Shown here: piece by piece, positions 58,242-64,000 of the stretch | How the letters are laid out: each line of letters starts with the position of its first letter | How positions within the stretch are numbered: position 1 is the first letter of the stretch | From: Caulobacter sp. FWC2 | GTDB lineage: Bacteria; Pseudomonadota; Alphaproteobacteria; Caulobacterales; Caulobacteraceae | Length of the DNA stretch: 64,000 nucleotides | Direction of reading: 5' to 3' | NCBI RefSeq assembly: GCF_002742625.1 | Contig: NZ_PEBF01000001.1 | Span: forward strand, 2,542,001 to 2,606,000 | Program-made: the position numbers and the translations under genes | The notes under the pieces: model-generated | Seen by the model: the letters and a program-made list of their open reading frames with translations, nothing else | Databases searched by the model: none | Told to the model about the DNA's origin: nothing

Positions 58242-58552
58242 TAGTCGTCCCCCGGGGCGATAATTTGCGCGAGCATCGACTAACCCAGGCCGGCGGCAAA
58301 TTAATTCGCGCTCATCAGGGCCGCCGTCGCGTCAATCCAGAGACCATTGGCCTTGGCGCGCCAGAAGCTGACGTTTCGATCGCTTCAGATCCCAGACATT
58401 GAAACCGCCCCCGCCCAACGATCCACGGTCTTGGGTAGATAGCGCCAGTCACGCCGCCGTCGCACAGGACGGACGCATAGAGCTTGTTCCAAGATCACGG
58501 GTCTTGTCCGGTGGCCGATCGCAAGCCCTAAGGCCGCGATCAGCCTGACGCG
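58242..58552. other. 311-nt non-coding gap with second repeat copy
   Basis: No gene with believable protein character is visible here on either strand. The only feature seen is CCTTGGCGCGCCAGAAGCTG continuing ACGTT at 58351-58375, the second copy of the imperfect direct repeat at 56723. The promoter of the minus-strand hydrolase gene should lie in the left part. Confidence 0.45.
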
Positions 58553-59551
58553 TTACATCATTCCAAGCACTGGGTGGGTGACGTAGGGGTTTTCAAGCGC
58601 TTCGATTTCCTCTGCGGACAACACGATGTCGAGAGCCGCGACAGCCTCTTCGACATGGGAGACCGCCGTCGTGCCGACGATTGGCGCGGTGACATAGGGC
58701 TTGCTCAGCATCCAGGCCAAGGCCATCTGCGCCATCGATATGCCGCGCGCCTTGGCTAGCGCCTCCAGATTGTCGATGACGACCTTGTCGAGCGCGTTGG
58801 TGCTGTCCCAGACCCATTTGGAGACTTCGTCGATCTCCACGCGCGGGGTGACCTTGCCCCATGTGTGGGCCAGACGACCGCCGGCGAGCGGGCTCCAGGG
58901 CGTGATGCCGATCTTGCGATCCTCGCACAGAGGGATCATCTCCCGCTCTTCTTCGCGGTAGATCAGGTTATAGTGGTTCTGCATCGCCACGAACTTGGTC
59001 CAACCGTTGTTCTGGGCGATGTTCTGCAACCGCTCGAACTGCCAGGCATACATGGTCGAGGCGCCGATATAGCGCGCCTTTCCGCTCTTCACGACGTCAT
59101 GCAGCGCCTCCATGATCTCCTCCATGGGAGTCAAGGGATCGAGGCGGTGGATCGTGTAGAGATCCACATAGTCCAGGCCCAGCCGCTTGAGGCTTTTGTC
59201 GATCTCGCTAAGGATCTCCTTACGCGACAGCCCTCCGCCATTGGGTTTGCCGGGGCGCATCTCCATGCGGACCTTAGTGGCGACGACGATATCGTCACGG
59301 TCTAGCCCGTATTCTCGGATGAGCTTGCCAGTCACTTCCTCGCTGGTGCCCAGCTGGTAGATATTCGCCGTATCGAAATAGTTGATCCCTAGTTCGATCG
59401 CCTTCCGGAAGATGGGCTTTGCGTCGTCAAAATCCCTCGCCCAAGGGAACAAGCCATGTTCGCTGCCTGGCTTGCCGAAGCTCATCATGCCGAGACAAAT
59501 CCTGGACACATCGACGCCCGTATTTCCGAGCTTCACGTATTTCATGGCCAT
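58553..59551 (-). CDS. Aldo/keto reductase 4 (YajO-like)
   Basis: A 332-residue aldo/keto reductase of a different subgroup from the others in the window. The tetrad is Asp-60, Tyr-65, Lys-93 and His-135 (NYFDTANIYQ, VATKVRM, LYTIHRLDP). The ITPWSPLAGGRLA and LSKPYVTAPIVGTTAVSHVE segments and the YTIHR rather than YQHR motif resemble E. coli YajO-type and plant voltage-channel-beta-like reductases. The ATG at 59545 is an equally possible start. It is the downstream-most gene of the 58.5-64 kb minus-strand run, 90 nt after the short-chain dehydrogenase gene. Confidence 0.92.
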   Translation of the reverse strand: MAMKYVKLGNTGVDVSRICLGMMSFGKPGSEHGLFPWARDFDDAKPIFRKAIELGINYFDTANIYQLGTSEEVTGKLIREYGLDRDDIVVATKVRMEMRPGKPNGGGLSRKEILSEIDKSLKRLGLDYVDLYTIHRLDPLTPMEEIMEALHDVVKSGKARYIGASTMYAWQFERLQNIAQNNGWTKFVAMQNHYNLIYREEEREMIPLCEDRKIGITPWSPLAGGRLAHTWGKVTPRVEIDEVSKWVWDSTNALDKVVIDNLEALAKARGISMAQMALAWMLSKPYVTAPIVGTTAVSHVEEAVAALDIVLSAEEIEALENPYVTHPVLGMM

Positions 59552-59641
59552 TCCTTTAAAGGATGTGTTTGGAGCTAAGAGAAGCGGCCGACGCGGGGAA
59601 GCGAAGCGCTGGCCCAGACTAGAAAAGGGGCGACGCCCGGG

Positions 59642-60481
59642 TCAGGCTGGCGCCAGCTCGCCGAAGAAGTAGCTGGCGGTCACGCCGCCATCGATCAGGA
59701 AATCGCTGCCGGTGATGAAGGCGCCGTCGGGCCCCATCAGATAGGCGCCCAGGAGACCGATCTCGTCGGGCGTGGCGGCACGTCCTGCGGGCGATCTGGC
59801 GAGCATGTTGCGATAGCCTTCGCCGCGCGGCCCTGTCAGCTCGTCACGCGCGAGCGGGGTCATGACGATGCCTGGGCTGATGGTGTTGAGGCGCGCGCCG
59901 CGTTTCGCCCAGGCCACGGCCTCGGCCATCACCCGCAGCGCATTGCCGCGCTTGGAAAGTTGATAGGCATGGAGCGTGTCCTTGACCGCGCCGGGTGCCA
60001 GCATCGGCAAGGCGAGCAAATCATCCGCCGGCGTTGTAGCGAGCGCCCTGTCCTCTTCCGGCGTCAGCGCCGGCAGGCGGTGCCCAGATTGTGAGGCGAT
60101 CACCACGCCCGCGCCGCCGTCGGCGATCACCGCGCCGAACTCTTCTAGTACAACCGCCGTACCGAAGAGATCGACCTTGAGGATCGCCTCGATCGGCGCC
60201 TGGGACGGCGAGACGCCGGCGGCATGGATCAGCCCGGTCACCTGACCGAGCGCGGCGGCCTTTTGGACCAACGCTTTGACCGAGGCGCGGGAGGAGACAT
60301 CGACGGTGGCGGTGCTGATCTCGAAGCCCGCATCGGCGAAGACGGTCGCAGCCGCATCGGCCGCTTCAATCCGTAGGTCGGCGAGCAGGACATGCTTGCC
60401 CGCACTCACCCGTCGGGCAATCGCCTGGCCGATCGAGCCGGCCCCTATCACGACGACGACTTGGCTGATTTTCGTGTTCAT
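59642..60481 (-). CDS. Short-chain dehydrogenase/reductase
   Basis: SDR oxidoreductase of 279 residues. The cofactor motif is [20 protein letters not shown], a G-x-G-x-x-G variant of the classical SDR glycine motif at residues 13-18. The NAG-like motif is replaced by [13 protein letters not shown]. The active-site tyrosine and lysine are in [20 protein letters not shown] (Y-x3-K), and [17 protein letters not shown] follows as in this family. The end, [18 protein letters not shown], is also typical. An insert of about 25 residues precedes the Tyr ([20 protein letters not shown]), which may shape the substrate pocket. Its start overlaps the stop of the cupin gene by 4 nt. Confidence 0.9.
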   Translation of the reverse strand: MNTKISQVVVVIGAGSIGQAIARRVSAGKHVLLADLRIEAADAAATVFADAGFEISTATVDVSSRASVKALVQKAAALGQVTGLIHAAGVSPSQAPIEAILKVDLFGTAVVLEEFGAVIADGGAGVVIASQSGHRLPALTPEEDRALATTPADDLLALPMLAPGAVKDTLHAYQLSKRGNALRVMAEAVAWAKRGARLNTISPGIVMTPLARDELTGPRGEGYRNMLARSPAGRAATPDEIGLLGAYLMGPDGAFITGSDFLIDGGVTASYFFGELAPA

Positions 60482-60888
60482 TTCTGTACCTCCTCGGCGA
60501 GATAGTCCTCGTCGGTGACATGCTCCATCCAGTCGACGGCACGGCCATCAAGGCTTTCGGCGATCGCGATATGCGTCATCGCCGTGGTCGACGTTGCGCC
60601 GTGCCAATGGCGATGTCCCACCGGACACCAGATGACGTCTCCGGCGCGGATCTCCAGCTTTGGCTCCCCCTCGCACTGGGTCCAGCCGACCCCACTGGTC
60701 ACGATGAGCGTCTGACCCAAGGGGTGGGTGTGCCAGGCGGTGCGAGCGCCGGGCTCGAAAGTGACGATCGCACCGCCAGTCCGTCCTGGCGCCGGCGCTT
60801 GGAACGGCATGTCGATCCGAACGTCGCCGGTGAAGGTCTCAGGCGGCCCCTTGATCGAGGGCGATGCGCCATTGCGTTTGATCTGCAT
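60478..60888 (-). CDS. Small cupin-domain protein
   Basis: Single-domain cupin of 136 residues. Metal ligands are visible in [20 protein letters not shown] (two His) and [20 protein letters not shown] (His cluster), with the [10 protein letters not shown] linker. The text is very close to the C-terminal cupin of the fusion at 54270: [20 protein letters not shown] against [16 protein letters not shown]. Relatives include cupins with hydroxynitrile-lyase-like activity and many of unknown function, usually Mn-binding. It overlaps the SDR gene by 4 nt and follows the NAD(P)-binding gene by 26 nt. Confidence 0.88.
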   Translation of the reverse strand: MQIKRNGASPSIKGPPETFTGDVRIDMPFQAPAPGRTGGAIVTFEPGARTAWHTHPLGQTLIVTSGVGWTQCEGEPKLEIRAGDVIWCPVGHRHWHGATSTTAMTHIAIAESLDGRAVDWMEHVTDEDYLAEEVQK

Positions 60889-60914
60889 CGACAGTCTCCT
60901 TGGATCCGCAGGAG

Positions 60915-61517
60915 TTAGAGGTGATGAACTCCGAGGCTCTCGCGCACGCCAAACCCGGGCTCGCTTACGAGCCGCACGATCAGGTCCGCGATGCTCTTGC
61001 GCGATACGTAGGCCGAGGAGTTTTCAAAGGGTTCGCCCTTGACGCTCGTGCCATAGGCGATCTCGTCCCGGTCATTGAGCCAGGCTGGCCGGATCACGGT
61101 GTAGTCGAGGTCCGAGCCCTCCACGACCGCCGCCGAGCGACGATACGGATCCAGGATCGCGCCGTGCGTCTCGCCATCCTCATCATAGATGCCCATCGAG
61201 CTGATGAAGATGAGCCGCCTGACGCTCGCCTTGTCCATCGCCGCAACGATGGCCCGCGCCTGCCGCTCCATGTCGCCGGCGAGATTGGCGTAGACGATGT
61301 CATGCCCCGCCATCGCCGCGTCGAGCGCGGCCTGGTCCAGGACGTCCCCCTCTATGATCCGCACCCGGTCTTGGCCCGCCCACTGGCGCAGCCGCGCCGC
61401 GTTACGGAGGTAGAGCGTCAGTCGCGCCTCGGTTCGCTCGACCAGAAGGCGCGTGGCGACGCGCGCGATCTGCCCGTTCGCCCCAAGGATTAGGATGTTG
61501 CCAGGCGAGGATGTCAC
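60915..61517 (-). CDS. NAD(P)-binding protein (atypical SDR, NmrA-like)
   Basis: A 200-residue atypical short-chain dehydrogenase/NAD(P)H-binding protein. The cofactor motif is [20 protein letters not shown] (G-A-N-G-x-I-A at 12-18). Other marks are [39 protein letters not shown] and the [11 protein letters not shown] segment shared with NAD(P)H-dependent reductases and flavin reductase-like BVR-B proteins. The exact reaction is unknown. It is 30 nt after reductase 5 and 26 nt before the cupin, so part of the same minus-strand transcript. Confidence 0.87.
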   Translation of the reverse strand: MTSSPGNILILGANGQIARVATRLLVERTEARLTLYLRNAARLRQWAGQDRVRIIEGDVLDQAALDAAMAGHDIVYANLAGDMERQARAIVAAMDKASVRRLIFISSMGIYDEDGETHGAILDPYRRSAAVVEGSDLDYTVIRPAWLNDRDEIAYGTSVKGEPFENSSAYVSRKSIADLIVRLVSEPGFGVRESLGVHHL

Positions 61518-61547
61518 GATCGTTGACCTTTGCGCGTGGAGGACGAG

Positions 61548-62549
<1,002 letters not shown>

Positions 62550-63803
62550 TCAATCAAGACGAGGGGCCGGCGCATCGGTGCGCGGCAACCATCGGGACAG
62601 GATGAAGCAGGCGAGGCCACCTACAGCCACGGCTAGCCCCAGTGGGCGCGGCGTTCCGTCCGCCAGCAGGGCGACTAGACCTGAACCGGCCATGCCGATC
62701 CCATAGTGCAGGGCGCCGACGAGGGCGGAAGTCGCCCCCGCTCTCCGCGGCTGGGTGGTGAGCGCGCCGGCGATCGAGTTGGCGACGATCAGGCCCGACA
62801 TGGCGCAATAGGCCAATAACGGCAGGACCAGGCCGACGAGACCGTCGATGCCCGTCAACGCCATGATTAGAGAGACAGCGCCGGCAGCGGCCGCGCCGAT
62901 GGCGCCCGTCTGCAGCAGCTTGCGGCTGCCCCTCCGCGGAACCAGTCGTACATTGACTATATTCATCGCCATGATGCCGATGATTGAGGCTCCAAAAAGA
63001 AAGCCGTAGATTTGCGCGGGCACCTTGTAATATTCGATGAAAACGAAGGGCGTGCCGGAGATATATGCATATATTCCGACATAGAATAGGCCGCCGACGA
63101 TCGCGTTTAGCATCACATTTCGGTCGCGTATGACGTCGAGGTAACTGGCAAAGGCGAGACTCAGAGGACCTGTCCTGCGCGAATTTTCCGGCAAAGTCTC
63201 ATCGATGGTGAACAGCGCCGCCAGAGTTGCCAGGCCGAAAATCGCCATGCTCCAAAAGATCGCGGGCCAGGCAGCGATCCGGAGAATCTGCCCGCCGATC
63301 AGCGGACCAAGCAGAGGCGCAACCGCCATGATGGTGATCAGCGTCGATAGCATCTGCGCAGCGCGACCGCCCGGATAGAGATCGCGGACCATGGCGCGGG
63401 CCAGCACCACGCCCGAGCAGGCGCCCAGCGCTTGCACGATCCGCCAGCCGATCATCTGCCAGGCGTCGCTCGATAGCGCGCAGCCCGCCGAAGCGACGAC
63501 GAACAGAAGCAACCCAAAAGCAACTGGCGTACGCCGGCCGTAACGGTCGCCGATCGGCCCCCAGATCAATTGCCCAAGACTGAAGCCGATCAGATAAGCG
63601 CCGATGGTGAATTCAACCGTGCCGTGGCCGGTGCGCAGCGCCTTAGCCATGACAGGAACGGCAGGCAGATAGAGATCGGTCGAGATCGACCCGAACCCCA
63701 TGAGCGCGCTGAGCACGATCATCACCCAGAGCTGGGGCCGCCTCGCCGACGCCAGCGGTTTGGCCGCCGGCTCGGCGGCGGCAGTGTCGGTTGACATGAC
63801 CAC
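62550..63803 (-). CDS. Bcr/CflA-type MFS drug exporter
   Basis: Twelve-helix major facilitator of 417 residues, DHA1 (Bcr/CflA) type. The first helix ends in GFGSISTDLYLPAVPVMAKA, the signature Bcr/CflA loop (TDxYLPA-P). Motif A is LIWGPIGDRYGRRTPVAFGL, and motif C-like VVLARAMVRDLYPGGRAAQM is in helix 5. These proton antiporters export bicyclomycin, chloramphenicol, sulfonamides or related small compounds. The start at 63803 or 63797 is equally possible. It is the first complete gene of the minus-strand run shared with three reductases, 59 nt after the partial reductase at the window end. Confidence 0.9.
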   Translation of the reverse strand: MVMSTDTAAAEPAAKPLASARRPQLWVMIVLSALMGFGSISTDLYLPAVPVMAKALRTGHGTVEFTIGAYLIGFSLGQLIWGPIGDRYGRRTPVAFGLLLFVVASAGCALSSDAWQMIGWRIVQALGACSGVVLARAMVRDLYPGGRAAQMLSTLITIMAVAPLLGPLIGGQILRIAAWPAIFWSMAIFGLATLAALFTIDETLPENSRRTGPLSLAFASYLDVIRDRNVMLNAIVGGLFYVGIYAYISGTPFVFIEYYKVPAQIYGFLFGASIIGIMAMNIVNVRLVPRRGSRKLLQTGAIGAAAAGAVSLIMALTGIDGLVGLVLPLLAYCAMSGLIVANSIAGALTTQPRRAGATSALVGALHYGIGMAGSGLVALLADGTPRPLGLAVAVGGLACFILSRWLPRTDAPAPRLD

Positions 63804-63862
63804 TCTCGTTTTCCTCGCCGCAAGGGCTATGGCATTGCCGTCTTGCGCGGACGGGACTCTGC

Positions 63863-64000
63863 TCAGCGCCCCGTGGTCGCTAGCAGATGCGCCGGATAGC
63901 GCTCGCCTTCGATATCGAGGTCGGCCAGAGCCTGAGCGATCTCGAAGAGATCGCCGTCATTCAGCTCGAGATCAGCGGCGGCCAGGTTCTCTTCCAGGCG
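63863..64000 (-). CDS. Aldo/keto reductase 6, C-terminal 45 residues only
   Basis: The window ends inside this minus-strand gene. The visible end reads [20 protein letters not shown] and then LDIEGERYPAHLLATTGR before TGA. This matches the C-terminus of reductase 1 ([20 protein letters not shown] and [14 protein letters not shown]) closely, so it is a sixth aldo/keto reductase of the same subgroup, with the catalytic part outside the window. Confidence 0.85.
   Translation of the reverse strand, partial: RLEENLAAADLELNDGDLFEIAQALADLDIEGERYPAHLLATTGR

Overview
The window is high-GC DNA with Shine-Dalgarno starts, many stop/start overlaps, TonB-dependent receptors and a cbb3 oxidase operon. This combination fits an alphaproteobacterium of the Caulobacterales, most likely Caulobacter or a close relative. 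That is an inference from gene content and protein style; no rRNA or other phylogenetic marker is present. Both window ends cut through genes: a TonB-dependent receptor on the left and an aldo/keto reductase on the right.

Layout. 1-7022: two tandem paralogous TonB-dependent receptors, the second with an N-terminal signalling (STN) domain, followed by a FecI-type ECF sigma factor and a FecR-type anti-sigma regulator. 7125-11091: nitronate monooxygenase, an FAD/NAD(P)-binding protein, a nitrobindin-like beta-barrel protein and a glutathione transferase. 11157-15923: dctA (C4-dicarboxylate symporter), divergent from the dctBD two-component pair, with three copies of a dyad motif between them. 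15930-17615: PhoK/PafA-type alkaline phosphatase. 17681-23650: a czcCBA-type divalent metal efflux operon led by a small exported Cys/His-rich protein. 23694-33667: one tightly packed minus-strand block, ccoNOQP-ccoGHIS followed by a Crp/Fnr regulator and hemN, with FNR/FixK boxes (TTGAT-N4-ATCAA type) upstream of ccoN and upstream of the regulator. The short genes ccoQ and ccoS are both present. 33790-38766: a small divergent membrane protein, then a candidate Fur-controlled receptor/membrane protein/PepSY iron-uptake operon. 38869-44385: msrA, a VIT/CCC1 metal transporter, and a three-haem cytochrome c with a two-subunit molybdenum hydroxylase (IorAB type).

44386-48171 looks like a small acquired island. 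It holds a truncated IS21-type transposase, three phage-like regulators (Ner-like, CI-like, XRE), palindromic operators between divergent genes, and two convergent genes with MbcA/ParS/Xre-type antitoxin character but no visible toxin. 48216-64000 is an accessory redox region: a LysR regulator and six aldo/keto reductases (one partial) interspersed with an exported flavodoxin, exported hydrolases, a CMD-CMD-cupin fusion, a stand-alone cupin, two short-chain-type oxidoreductases and a Bcr/CflA MFS exporter.

How the parts work together. The cco/hemN/Crp block is a microaerobic respiration unit: oxidase subunits, copper delivery, assembly, O2-independent haem synthesis and a regulator under the same type of box. 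The two receptor systems and the PepSY/VIT genes handle iron or other TonB-dependent nutrients and metal storage. The 50-64 kb region looks like a carbonyl/quinone or xenobiotic detoxification module with part of its redox chemistry predicted to sit in the periplasm, which is the least explained part of the window.
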